Part shown: positions 1 through 13,000 of the stretch, one piece after another
Layout of the letters: every line of letters begins with the position of its first letter
Numbering within the stretch: the stretch's first letter is position 1
Origin: Schistocerca nitens
Lineage: Eukaryota > Arthropoda > Insecta > Orthoptera > Acrididae
DNA length: 64,000 nt
Reading direction: 5' to 3'
Assembly (NCBI RefSeq): GCF_023898315.1
Contig: NC_064615.1
Span: forward strand, 736,667,450 to 736,731,449
Notes under the pieces: generated by a model
What the model was told of the DNA's origin: nothing
What the model saw: the letters and a program-made list of their open reading frames with translations, nothing else
Database searches by the model: none
Made by a program: the position numbers and the translations under genes

Positions 1-147
1 ACACGCACGGCACAGCGGACACACCAGGAACCGCGGTGTTGGCCGTCGAATGGCGCTAGCTGCGCAGCATTTGTGCACCGCCGCCGTCAGTGTCAGCCAG
101 TTTGCCGTGGCATACGGAGCTCCATCGCAGTCTTTAACACTGGTAGC

Positions 148-1376
148 ATGCCGCGACAGCGTGGACGTGAACCGTATGTGCAGTTGACGGACTTTGAGCG
201 AGGGCGTATAGTGGGCATGCGGGAGGCCGGGTGGACGTACCGCCGAATTGCTCAACACGTGGGGCGTGAGGTCTCCACAGTACATCGATGTTGTCGCCAG
301 TGGTCGGCGGAAGGTGCACGTGCCCGTCGACCAGGGACCGGACCGCAGCGACGCACGGATGCACGCCAAGACCGTAGGATCCTACGCAGTGCCGTAGGGG
401 ACCGCACCGCCACTTCCCAGCAAATTAGGGACACTGTTGCTCCTGGGGTATCGGCGAGGACCATTCGCAACCGTCTCCATGAAGCTGGGCGACGGTCCCG
501 CACACCGTTAGGCCGTCTTCCGCTCACGCCCCAACATCGTGCAGCCCGCCTCCAGTGGTGTCGCGACAGGCGTGAATGGAGGGACGAATGGAGACGTGTC
601 GTCTTCAGCGATGAGAGTCGCTTCTGCCTTGGTGCCAATGATGGTCGTATGCGTGTTTGGCGCCGTGCAGGTGAGCGCCACAATCAGGACTGCATACGAC
701 CGAGGCACACAGGGCCAACACCCGGCATCATGGTGTGGGGAGCGATCTCCTACACTGGCCGTACACCACTGGTGATCGTCGAGGGGACACTGAATAGTGC
801 ACGGTACATCCAAACCGTCATCGCCGGCCGAAGTGGCCGTGCGGTTAAAGGCGCTGCAGTCTGGAACCGCAAGACCGCTACGGTCGCAGGTTCGAATCCT
901 GCCTCGGGCATGGATGTTTGTGATGTCCTTAGGTTAGTTAGGTTTAACTAGTTCTAAGTTCTAGGGGGACTAATAACCTCAGCAGTTGAGTCCCATAGTG
1001 CTCAGAGCCAACCATTTGAGCCGTCATCGAACCCATCGTTCTACCATTCCTAGACCGGCAAGGGAACTTGCTGTTCCAACAGGACAATGCACGTCCGCAT
1101 GTATCCCGTGCCACCCAACGTGCTCTAGAAGGTGTAAGTCAACTACCCTGGCCAGCAAGATCTCCGGATCTGTCCCCCATTGAGCATGTTTGGGACTGGA
1201 TGAAGCGTCGTCTCACGCGGTCTGCACGTCCAGCACGAACGCTGGTCCAACTGAGGCGCCAGGTGGAAATGGCATGGCAAGCCGTTCCACAGGACTACAT
1301 CCAGCATCTCTACGATCGTCTCCATGGGAGAATAGCAGCCTGCATTGCTGCGAAAGGTGGATATACACTGTACTAG
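148..1376 (+). pseudogene. Tc1-like transposase interrupted by SINE
   Basis: The start chosen is ATG 148 (MPRQRGREPYVQLTDFERGR), which aligns with the start of the related intact copy at 7586. The N-terminal half has two helix-turn-helix DNA-binding regions: FERGRIVGMREAGWTYRRIA, then SARTIRNRLHEAG. Catalytic residues are the Asp in SDESRF, the Asp in QQDNARPH and the Glu in SPIEHVW; by my count 32 residues separate the last two, slightly fewer than the usual 34. The frame runs into the SINE at 824 and becomes a chimeric protein that stops at 951. The remainder resumes at 1030 and ends at 1376 (GGYTLY stop). Apart from the SINE and its target duplication I see no frameshift, so the insertion looks like the main lesion. 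Confidence 0.88.
824..1020 (+). mobile_element. tRNA-derived SINE, family A, copy 1
   Basis: The body starts ggccgaagtggccgtgcgg and carries a tRNA-like head with a B box (ggttcgaatcc) near 890-900, then a family-specific 3' part (gtccttaggttagttagg ... gtgctcagagcca). It is flanked by 9-bp direct repeats ccgtcatcg at 815-823 and 1021-1029, proving retroposition into the transposase gene. SINEs are non-coding, transcribed by RNA polymerase III and mobilised by LINE proteins. Confidence 0.93.
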
Positions 1377-1533
1377 TGCCGACATTGTGCATGCTCTGTT
1401 GCCTGTGTCTATGTGCCTGTGGTTCTGTCAGTGTGATCATGTGATGTATCTGACCCCAGGAATGTGTCAATAAAATTTCCCCTTCCTGGGACAATGAATT
1501 CACGGTGTTCTTATTTCAATTTCCAGGAGTGTA

Positions 1534-3189
1534 GTTGATAGCCTGCTATATGATCATAATGATTAAAACCAGCAACTGAGTAAACGAACATTTGGGATCA
1601 GAGACTGTTGTGGTACTGACATAAAAGATTACATATGTTATCTGATGAATGTGCTGCAAGTTATCGTTTCCTGGCCACAAAGAGTGATAACATCGAAAAT
1701 TACAATACCAGAATAAAAATGACCTATATTAACGTTTACTAATTTAACTTAATCTTAGTAAGGGACTGAGGAGACTGCTTCTATGATGTTTTATCACTTA
1801 CTCCATGATACAAAACGCAAGGCAGCTAACACAGCTAAATTTGAGAGCAAATAAAAGACTGTTTATTGCGATGCCCCTTTCTCTTCCTTCGTAAGAACAT
1901 TGGGTTTATGCAGTGGTGACTCCATTCTCGAAAAAAGCTGGATTTAACGGATTTATTCCCGAGCTCTGGAATAAGCATCTCACTACTGTTAATAATGGTC
2001 CGTTTTTCCGGGAGTCGCCAAGCTCGAAAGAAGACTGAATCATAAAAGAAGGAATGACCAACTGTTTGAATTTCACGCACCAATGAATAAAAAAACCGCA
2101 CACTGCACTCAATTAAAGGAAATTGAATTAGAATATGTTCAATTCAGTTCGCTTTGTAAAGAAAACAGACTACTGGATTAACACCAAATTATATATTCTT
2201 CAAACCGGATTTCACGCACTCCACCTCGTCATAACTTGTCAACAACCTTTACATCAATGTTAATAATAACTGCAGTAGCTCTAGCCTGATGAAAATATAG
2301 ACACGTCAGTCTAAGCCAAAACTGATTGATACAGTTATAAAAATTGTATTGTTTTGGCAGGAAAACAGCGGGATTTTTACCCTGTGCTGTTTGCTCCCAT
2401 TCTCACACCTTCATTGCGTGTGCGTCAGTTTTACATCTACTGCATTCCTCGGAATTCGAATCTGAATGACGCCTCGGAATTTCTTTGTCGACAATATGTG
2501 GAAAATTTTCCATAAATCATTAATCACAAAAAAGATTTTTTTCCCCACTTTTCGCTCACCTCCCATCACTCAGCGACAATCTAAACTCAATATTTTCCTA
2601 AATTATCAATATATGACGTACGCAGCAACCCGTTGGCTGTATACTTTATGTGTTTAAAATTTATTTAAGGTTGCTGCTCTCAGCCATCTTTAAAATTGTT
2701 CCTAAATTATATTTGAAACTAGACTTCTAACGGGTGAGAAGCAAAACATTAGTGTCTTGGTGGTTACAACAGTGAGAAACAACTACAAACTCGATGCATG
2801 TTGTTATATCAGCATGTCTCACGAGACTAAACTTGAATCACTAAAAAACAATTCTCTCTGGTGCTAAATCTGTCATGAACCTGGATACAAAACACAGCGG
2901 AGTGAATGAAATTTCCAGAAGAGTCACTGATTCCACCCTGATCCATACCTACACGCTTTTGAGATGCGTTCGATACCTCATATTTGGATTAATATCTGCT
3001 GTAGAATTTGAAAGAGGCTTTAACGTTGTGCAGTTGAGGGTAGAAACATTTAATGTCAAAGCCATATACAGCAGTTCATGTTTTTCTCAAGACAATGGTG
3101 TTATTAACAGACAATCTGCTACTACTAACGTATATTTACTTTTTGTAACAAGAATTACTTCTGGATTTTGTTCCTGCTTTTTCTTATTA
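1534..3189. other. Unassigned AT-rich sequence upstream of esterase exon A
   Basis: No coding region, RNA gene or recognisable element seen. Open frames here are short and have no motif. Presumably part of the esterase intron preceding exon A. Confidence 0.4.
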
Positions 3190-3513
3190 AACTCTCTCCG
3201 AACAGACCTCGAAGGCTCAAAAGTACCAACCGCCGTGTCATCCTCAACCCAAAGGCGTCACTAGATGCGGATAGGGAGGGGCATGTGGTCAGCACAGCAC
3301 TCTCCCGGTTGTTGTCAGTGTGCGAGACCGGAGCCGCTACATCTCAGTGAAGTAGCTCCTCAATTTTCCACAGAAGGGCTGAGTGCACCCCGCTTGCCAA
3401 CAGCTTTCGGCAGCCAGGACGCTCCCCCATCCAAGTGCTATCCAAGCCCGACAGCGCTTAACTTTGGTATTCTGACGGAAACCGGTGATACCACTGCGAA
3501 AAGGCCGTTCGCT
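3190..3513 (-). mobile_element. 5S-rRNA-derived SINE (SINE3-like)
   Basis: Read on the minus strand, the first roughly 100 bases (3513 down to about 3415) resemble the start-to-middle of 5S rRNA. They include a box-A-like AGTTAAGCGCTGTCGGG (3447-3463) and a box-C-like GGATGGGGGAGCGTCC (3417-3432), the internal promoter parts used by TFIIIA and RNA polymerase III. A non-5S body of about 220 bp follows (ggctgagtgcacc-type sequence on the + strand) down to about 3190. Similar T-rich sequence on both flanks may be the target duplication but is too ambiguous to define. The 5' end lies about 65 bp from esterase exon A. Confidence 0.75.
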
Positions 3514-3579
3514 TTCTTTTTTCCGTATGAACAGTTAATTTTACTACCTTAAAAGAATCACGTTTGACTGTCATTGCAG

Positions 3580-3761
3580 GTACTGGACCGCTGGCCACAG
3601 AAGAAGACATCAGTAACCTGAACGCAAACTTCGAGGAAATTGTTGGGTGTGATCTGAGACTCCCGACCAGAGAGGAGCAGCTGAGTGGCGCTCATTCAGT
3701 GCGACTGTTTTACTACAACGACAGCGAGGTCACGCTGCAGGACAACTACACCACTGCTCTG
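3580..3761 (+). CDS. Esterase exon A
   Basis: Acceptor tcattgcag ends at 3579 and donor gtaagt begins at 3762. The 182-bp exon begins with the last two bases of a split codon and ends on a codon boundary. It reads TGPLATEEDISNLNANFEEI onward to DNYTTAL, the region upstream of the PVYxY strand in insect esterases. A 5S-derived SINE ends only about 65 bp upstream of the acceptor. Confidence 0.88.
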
Positions 3762-4019
3762 GTAAGTAGCAGGTTACTCGGCTCAGCTCCTGAGCTATGG
3801 AATGTCTGTGTAAAGGCATAGCTCTAACAATGGCTTAATATTACTCATAGATAAACCAATGTAGTCTATCTAAATTATGTGAAGTTCAATTTTTAGTAAA
3901 CTGTAAATTTGTGGTAAGGTCTTATGGGACCAAACTGCTGAGGTCATCGGTCCTTTAAGCTTACACACTATTTAATCTAACTTAAACTAACTAACTTACG
4001 CTAAGGACGACACCACACA

Positions 4020-4059
<40 letters not shown>

Positions 4060-7000
4060 CCCGAGGGAGGGAGCCGCGCAGACCGTGACAAGAAGCCTTT
4101 GACCGCGAAACTACCCCACGCGGCCAATTTTCAGTAGCCACACAGATATTACCAGTAGTTTATATGAACGACATATTGATTATATGAATGCCATTAAACA
4201 GAATCGACCAGGAAGTAATGACATTCCAATCACTGGCATGTTCATTTACACAAGTAAATCATCTGGTGCCTGCTGGGAAAGTGTGTGCATACGGTAAGAA
4301 AAAAAAAAGTTGATTAAAGAGTAGGGAATGGCATTCATTTGGCTCGTACGATTCTCCAATCCTTCGTGATGCTCACGCTTGTACCTAGCCAACCACAGGA
4401 TACTGCGTTGTGGGTTGGGGGTGGCAGTGTGTATGCAGGTGATTCACTCTTGCAACGCTCATCTTTCAGTTCCTGGCATAGGTGGTCCTTCAGCTCGCTT
4501 TAGTACTCCTGTTCAATTCTAGCCGCTGCCCACTGCCACTGCTTGCGTTGCAAAGTGGCTCTCCAAGTCGAAAGTGGAAGAAAATAGGTAATATTCTTAA
4601 AAATCTGCCGGACATTACGCACAGCCATTGTGAGAATCGCTATTCCAATCAATCTACAGTATATCAAAATACTGAGAGCTACCACTGGGCTATGGCTAAA
4701 TATAAACAAGGCCTCTGATCTGTATCGAATGAATTCTCCTAATATCCAAATCGGCCCCTCCGACTCCAGTGGGATGTGAGTAACTGTGCGCAACGGAAAC
4801 GGTTTGAAAATTATTAGCCCTGACAACTCAGTCGTGGGTGTGGTCCTTGCCAAAATCAGTAGTATTAAATAGTTATAGGGCTCATCTGTCTACTGAAACC
4901 AAAAACAGGTTAGCTTTGGCCGTAGTTCATTGTTATAAAAATGCAAAATGAAACAAAGATATGATTTATAAATGAAACAGTACCTTCTCTAAACCAACAG
5001 ACACAAGAGAAAGTTCGAACACAGCAATCCTTACAATGAAAGCAATTAAAAACAACTACCGAGCGCAAAGTCCACGGCAAGGTTGTAGGGGAAAGAAGAT
5101 GGTAAATAACCCGCCCTTCACCAAAATAAATCAAACACACAATTCCGTCTCGAACATAATCATTGCCTCGATATTTGGAGGGTGAAGGAAAACTCGTGCA
5201 GGAACCCTTAAATATCTGAATCATAAGCGAGCCATCGAACACAATGTTATTCCTCTCGAGGTGCCTTAAACTTCTAAAGAAGGCCAACCATCGTCTCGTC
5301 ACTTCCTTTCCTCCTTCTCTTAGGCGACGTGAACTTACCATTTTTCTGCGTTACGAGGTGGTGGACTGCGACCTAAGTGTCTTCAGAAGCCGAAGTCTAA
5401 GTCTCGTGCAGCAGCTCGAAGACGTTAGACCAAGAAGTCTCAACGGAACTCGAAGCAGAATTGCCTCACAAATGATACTCGCCCAAGTTCTCCGCAGAGA
5501 AGCTGACACAAACACACCGGTTGGCCAAACAGGAAGTCTGCCAATGGGATGCTACCTAACAAACCTTGCCTTCTCTCCTCCGAAAAGTTTATTTACCTGC
5601 TTGCCAATCCCTAGTTTTCCCAAGTGAAATGAATTATTAAAAATTCACGTTGTTATTTGACACCGACATATAGGAAGATGTGCGACCTGTTGTGTTAAAA
5701 TATGTGAATATTAAATTCTAGGTCAAGATCGCTAAAATTCCTTTGCTTGATAACACATCGACGAGCCATCTTCACATCTAAAATACAAAAAAATTGCGTA
5801 ACAAAAATGAACAATAGCGTAATACAGTGTGTATTTGAACTTATCTTGTATGATACATACCGGTAAAACCTTTATTACTTGATTCCTTGTACAGCAGCCA
5901 CCAGGCATTATACATCGTCATAACTTGTTCAGATGAATCGCCCTTACTGTCATGTGCAAACCAAAAATATGTATGTAGATCGTGACAAAATAAAGTTCAA
6001 AGTACATTTTGTTAGTTGTTTATAGCTGTGATCTCACCTAAAGTAAGTTGTCATGGTTACATGAAATCTGTCGCTAGCCATGTCTGTCACTGCTAATGCT
6101 ACAGTAACAAGGAAGCAGCTGCATGACGGCTGTCAGAGAACTACCCACACACGCTGCGTTATTGCTAGGCGAAAGCAGTGTGAGATGGTGTCGCTAGACA
6201 ACTAAATTTTAAAAATACGTGCCTCTGTAGTAATATACAAAGTGGCAGCGTAACGAACATTCAACTAGATTTACGTCATTTAAATTGTAAGGAACTGTGC
6301 TTCATTTCCACAATCTGTAGTAGCCATATAGGCTTTTCGTTGAGTAATAACCAACGGTAAAATATTAAAAAGAAGAAAATAAAATTGTCATAAGTGAAAC
6401 CAATAAATACACTGCTGGCCACCGTAAATGCAACACCAAGAAAGACAAGAGGTAGCACAACAAGATTTATTTTGTAGATAACATGTTGACCAAGTATCAA
6501 ATGATTACGTTTACAGACGTCTGTGACATGTGGTTCCTGCCAGAATCAGTAGCCAGAGTAGCCGCCATTGTTGGAGATCACCGCTGCCACACGTCTCGGC
6601 ATTGAGTCAAAGAGACGTTGGATGTGTTCATGGGGTACAGCAGCCCAAGCAGCTTCCACACGTTGCCAAAGATCATCTGGTGTGGCAGCTGGGGATGTAA
6701 TCTGGGTCACTCGTTGAGCAACCATGGACCACATGTTTTCTATTGGCGAAAGATGCGGAGAGCGAGCCGGCCAGGGAAGCAATTCAATCTGGTTATTGAC
6801 GAAGAACCTTTGGACAATGCGTGCCACGTGTGGTCGCGCATTATCCTGTTGAAATATGGCTGTGGCCGAGCCCTGAAGGTAAGAAAGGACAACTGGCTCC
6901 AGCACCTCGGATATGTAGCGCCGGCTATTTAAAGTACCGGCAATGCGTACTAGAGGCGTGAGAGAGTAATATCCAATACCGCCCCATACCATAATACCCG

Positions 7001-10000
7001 GTGCAAGACCAGTGTGGCGGTGCATAATGCAGCTGTCCAGCATCCCCTCTCCACGGTGACTCCACACTCGAATCCGACCATCGTGGTGCTGCAGACAGAA
7101 GCGTGCCTCGTCAGTAAAGACAACGTCATTCCATTCTGCCATCCACAGCCGTCTGTCATCACACCATTGGCGACGGAGACGTCTGTGGTTCTGCGTCAAT
7201 GGTAGACGAAGCAATGGACGTCTTGCGGACAGACCACTCTGCTGTAAACGGCGTCGAATGGTACGCGCAGACACTGGATGATGCGGTACAGACGCAATGT
7301 GCTGTGCTATGGTTCGGGATGTCACTGAGCGATCCGTCACTGCCATGCGCACAATTTGCCTATCAGCACGTGCAGTGGTGCACCGAGGTGAATGCGATCG
7401 ACCACGTCGGTCCGTCGTACTCTCCTGCATCCAACGGTCACATATCCGCATTACAGTTGTTTGGTTTCGTCCAACACGACTAGCGATTTCTCTGTATGAT
7501 AATCCACAATCTCGGGTAGCCACTATCCTTCCTCTGTCGAACTCGGATACTTGATCAAACGATGTTCGCTGTTGTCTACGAGGCATAACTGATCGTCGTG
7601 TGAAACAACCACAAGGTAAACACACGTGCTGAACGTATACTCGTCGAAATCGCCAAGCCTTAAATGGCGCTATGAGGTGGCGCCACAGGCGCGCGTGATG
7701 TGCGTCTGCGCTGAAATTCTAATCAGTTGCATATCTCATCGCTGCAAACCCATGGTGTAAATTTCACTTGATTCGGATGCTTCCTTCAGGGTGTTTCATT
7801 TACGGTGGCCAGCAGTGTATTTGCGTTGTAGGAAAGTATGTACAGTGCCAATGATAAAAAACCATACTCTTGAATAATAAAGCGAGTAATACTATAACTC
7901 GGAGTCTAGGTACCAATTATAATCAGCGAGATAACTGGTTATAATTACAAGAGTAAATGGGCGGATAACCTAACATTATTTGATGTTATAAGCAAGCGCA
8001 AATAGCTTTAAACTTACGTATGCTCAGAATGAGGTATCACCTCACTGTATGGGTAAAATCACAATTTGAGTGAAAACATATTCAAGGCCAAGTAGACAAG
8101 ATGTAAGCCATAGAGGAGCCCACCCGGTTGGCTGTGCGGCCTAACGCACGGCTTTCCGGGCGGGAAGGAGCGCCTGGTTCCCGGCACGAATCCGCCCGGC
8201 GGACTTGTGTCGAGGTCCGGTGAACCGGCCAGTCTGTGGATGGTCTTTGGCGGTTTTCCATCTGCCTCGGCGAATGCGGGCTGGTTCCCCTTATTCCGCC
8301 TCAGTCACACAATTTCGGCGATTGCTGCGCAAACAAGTTCTCCGTGTACGCGTACATCACCATTACTCTACCACGCAAACTTAGGGGTTACATTCGTCTG
8401 GTGTGAGACGTTCCCTGGGGGGTCCTCCGGGGGCCAAACCGTACAATAACCCTGGGTTCGGTGTGGGGCGGCGGAGGGGTGAAGTGGACTGCGGTAGTCG
8501 TCGTGGGGTTGTGGACCACTGCGGCTGCGACGGAGACGGAGCCTCTCCGTCTTTTCTAGGTCCCCGGTTAACATACAATACAATACAAGCCATAGAGAAG
8601 AGATACAAACCAAATTTAGCTAAAGGTCTAGATGCTGGATACACAATAACGCACATCTAGAGAAATAGCTCACAGGTAATAGTTCAAAATATCGAAATTT
8701 GGCATCAGTTATACGCATAAAAGTGCAGTAAACTGACATAATTAAAACAAGAGTAAAATTTCCGATACTGCTTGATATTCCTGGTGTTCTTACTTACAGG
8801 AGCAATGACAACTCCCAAAACTGACATTTGGTGTATAAATTGTGATATTGCAGATAAGTAATTATTAAATTTCGTGTTAATGGAACATGTGCCCCTTATA
8901 GGTATTCTCTATTATCTCTTGTAATATCAAAAGTTGACTGAAATTAATAGCAGTAGCGATGAAACATAATGCTAAGGTGTCTCACTGTTGTTTCAGAGGT
9001 TTTCTGACGCCCATCTTACAGGTTAGCTAAGCCATGTTTTAGTTACATTATAGACACTCACTTCTTGTTGAATAACCGCCGGCTGCGGCATCAACATCAT
9101 TAAACTGTTCTGTACACCGACGGCACCACGAATTCTAGGGGTTCTCCATGTCGCGTACGCAGATGTTATTCACGACAGCTAGCGATGGGAAATGAGTTCT
9201 TCAGTCTGGTTGAAAACGGTATGATTTGTCTGTCATTCATGTTCACACAATATGTAATGCGGCTGAACAGCACTGAAAATAAACCTATTAAAGCAAATCT
9301 ACAGGCTACACCTGTCCAAATCAGATGGTTCCCGTAACAATAAACGTTTTAAATTTGTTTCAAAATTGAATCGGAATTTTCTGTGAGCTGAATACCTACT
9401 ATAAAACGGAAACAGCACCGAATACCTAGCTATACATACTATGACGTTATATGTAAAGATATAACAAAAAATATGCTTTTCAGGTATTACACAATCAAAG
9501 AAAATCTGTAGAAACATTTTCCAGTATTGCACAGTTTAGATATTCGACTCATTTTGTATAGATACTGTTGAAGATTACAGTGTTAAATTTACAACTCACG
9601 GACGATTATTTTCGTAGAACTTGTTTTTCTATTTATTATTACACGTAATATCAAAAATGGTTCAAATGGCTCTGAGCACTATGGGACTCAACTGCTGTGG
9701 TCATAAGACCCCTAGAACTTAGAACTACTTAAACCTAACTAACCTAAGGACATCACACACATCCATGCCCGAGGCAGGATTCGAACCTGCGACCGTAGCG
9801 GTCGTGCGGTTCCAGACTGTAGCGCCTTTAACCGCTCGGCCACTCCGGCCGGCACACGTAATATCATTATGGATAAAGTGTTTATTATTTTATTTAATTC
9901 TTGTGTCAAGGAACTCGTATTTGGACTGGAACCAGTTTTAACATTTTCATATTTTTAATTATAATTTTCAGTTTGATTCTCATCTGTTTTTCGTGGAGGG

Positions 10001-13000
10001 AGTTGACGCTGTCGTAAGAAGTATGGCCAGATATTCTTCAGGGCCGGTATACTACTACGAATATACTTACAACGACGGAGTTATCAACCAATATCCTGAA
10101 GGTATGAAAATACTTCTTACAGTAAATAAACTTCGCGAATGTTTGTTTATGATGCATTTCTGTTTAAGAGAAGAAGCATAAAATCTCGAAAATTGTCCAA
10201 CAACAGTTTAATATGTCAAATGGACTACTGAAATGTTCAGAATACGATTAAATGTGAAAGAAGTAACGTATAACGCTCTGTTTAAACTCAATCTTAGATC
10301 CTCTACATACAAAGATTTGAACTATGGGAAGTAAAGGCGTAAGGGGAGAAGAGGACAGAAAATATTAACTTTGAGGATACTTTTAATAACCAAGATCGCA
10401 TTTAACACCATTTATTCCTGAAGACCGATTTGAACAGTTAAGCCGGTCGTCTTCTGACCTTCAAAAACTTACTTGATACTATTTTATTTGTAACAAACTT
10501 TTTTATTTTTAACAAACCTCTGTGAAATGTGCTACATACTATCCACTATAAACTTAAAATGACATGTGTGATACAGTCATAACGCAACAGGACATATAAC
10601 AGCAAGTTTTTTGAGGATCGCAAGATGACAGTCTTAACTGTTGAAAAAGGTCATCAGTAATAATTAGTATTGAATGCGATCTTGTGAAAGCAAATACACG
10701 TCGTTCTTTCCAATCTCTAATTATGACAGATTTTAAGAAAATAATAAACAATTTTTTCTTGTTAAAGTGGCATTTAAAAAGAAGTAACCTGTGTGGTTTC
10801 ATTGAAAGACCCAGATTAGAGAGAGAGAGAGAGAGAGCGAAACTATCATATGAGCTGATCAAGACGTTTGGTGTGGACTAAACAAGTCTACAGCCAATGC
10901 ATTGTGTATTACTCGAAATTAACAAGTGTGTGATTATTTAATGTGATTTTAGGCACTGATTTTCTCGAAAGGTTCAACGACTTTGCTGAACAGTTTTAAT
11001 GAAACGTGTGACTGACGTCTCATCTCTCCAAATTTTGCACACAATTACAGGCTTCCGGTACATATTAAATAAATGGTGATTTTGACAAATCGAGGCAAAT
11101 GCAGAAAAAGATCACTGTGAAAATAAGGAAAGAAAATGTTCATATGGACATGTCGCTAGAAATGCGTTCCAGGGATCGGTGTATGTAAAAGATCGTTGAC
11201 AGTGTAGGTTTCAACGACTGGGAGCAAAGTTGCAGGCGCCTGGAAAGAAACAGCAACTGACTCCTGTAGATAAAAGTGGTACAAGAACTGACCCGCAGAA
11301 TTACATATCAATATCCTTAACATCGGTATGCTGCAGAATTCCTGAACGTACTGTAATTTCAACTGTAATGCATTTTCTTGAGACGGAAAGCTTCCATCTA
11401 CAAACCAGCACGTGAGAAACTCAGCTTGCCCTTTTCTCGCACGATATCCTGCGAATCATGGATGAAGGGCAACACGCAGATTCCATGTTGCTATACTTCC
11501 GGAAAGCGTCTGACACAGTGCCCCACTGTAGACCTTTACCGAAGGTACGAGCGTACTGAACAGGCTCCCAGATATGTGTGTAGCTAGAAGATTTTTCAAG
11601 TAATAGAGCGCAGTACGTTGCCCTCGATGTCGAGTGCTCATCAGAGACAAGGGTATCGTCAGAATTGTCTCAGGGAAATGTGATGGGATCGCTCTTATAG
11701 GTAAGGTGTCGTTCAATGACTTTAGGAGGATACAAGGTAGCTTAGACAAAATTTATGGTTGGTGGGGTGAATGGAAGCTCGTTCTAAATGTAGAAACATG
11801 TGAGCTAACGCAGCTGCGTAAGTAAAACCATTTCCTGTGTGCTGCTTGACACAGAAACGTAGATTAAATGCGTAGTACCTAGGAATAACGTTGCAAAGCG
11901 ATATTAAATGGAACGAGCACGTAAAGATGGCAGTGGGAAAGCCGAATGCTCGGCTTCGGTTTTATTGAGATAATTTTCGGAAAGTTTGATTTATCTCTAA
12001 AGGAAACTACGTACATAGTATTAGTGTGACCAATTCCTGAGTACTGTTCGAGTGTTTGGGATCAAAGGAAGACCTCTAATAAATTCAGAGGTCATCTCCT
12101 AGATTTGTTACCGGTAGGTTTCGTCAACACCCGAGCATTACAGGTATAAGTTTTAAACTCAAATTGGAATCCCTAAAGGAAAGACTGCGTTCCTTGTGCG
12201 AAACACTACAGAGAAAATTTAGAGAATCGGCGTATGAAGTAGATTGCAGTACGATTCTGCTGCCGCCAACGTACATTTGGCGTATGGGTCACAATGATAA
12301 GATAAGAGAAATTAGGGCTCGTTTGGGGGCTTATGGAAAGTCGTTTTTGCCTCGCTCTACTTAGAAATCGAAGGGGAAAAGAAGTGACAAGTAGTGGTAC
12401 TTGGTACCCTCTACCGTGCACCGTACGGTGGCTTGTCGAATGTGTATGCAGATGTAGTTGTAGACGTAGAGGAACACATCACTCCGTGGCATGTCCTGTC
12501 TGTACTAGCCTGTTACCTCCAAGCCCAAGAAAGCAGAGATCTGGAGCACCATCATGTAAGAGCATCGTTAGCGTCCACACACCAAAGGCGCGTCATCCAG
12601 CAGGGAAAGCAGTGTGGTCTGCTGAATCGGTCATTTTAGAGATAGCATAACTCCATAAACGCATGTTTTTCAGGAAACGTAAAAACTATTTTCAAAATAA
12701 AATTCAACGCATATCAAAAGTTGCTAAGTCCTTTTTAAAAAGTATGTTGTTGTTGTGGTCTTCAGTCATGAGACTGCTTTGATGCAGCTCTCCATGCTAC
12801 TCTATCCTGTGCAAACTTATTCATCTCCCAGTACGTACTGCAGCCCACATCCTTCTGAATCGGCTTAGTCTATTCATCTCTTGGTCTCTCTCTACGATTT
12901 TTACCCTCCACGCTGCCCTACAATACTAAATTGGCGATCCCTTGATGCCTCAGTACATGTCCTACTTCTAGTCAAGTTGTGCCACAAACTCCTCTCCTCG

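Larger units (their letters stand above)
1..1531 (+). mobile_element. Tc1-like DNA transposon, left end outside window, split by a SINE
   Basis: IS630/Tc1/mariner superfamily cut-and-paste element. The transposase reads left to right and the right terminus is visible: about 1485-1531, ending ccaggagtg, followed by a TA at 1532-1533, the usual target site. The left inverted repeat is beyond position 1. A SINE at 824-1020 interrupts the transposase with a 9-bp target duplication, so this copy cannot make a normal protein. Confidence 0.85.

Noticed and set aside
845-915. tRNA-like sequence with A and B boxes (also in the other SINEs)
   Set aside because: Heads of SINEs with target duplications; no intact cloverleaf, so not called as tRNA genes.
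2875-3264. 129-codon + strand frame as a possible upstream esterase exon
   Set aside because: No esterase motif (no GxSxG or surrounding strands), and its 3' part runs into the SINE.
3265-3552. 95-codon + strand frame upstream of esterase exon A
   Set aside because: Antisense to the 5S-derived SINE; not an esterase exon and has no splice donor in phase.
8403-8660. Overlapping frames on both strands in GC-rich DNA
   Set aside because: Within the long family C SINE; explained by composition.
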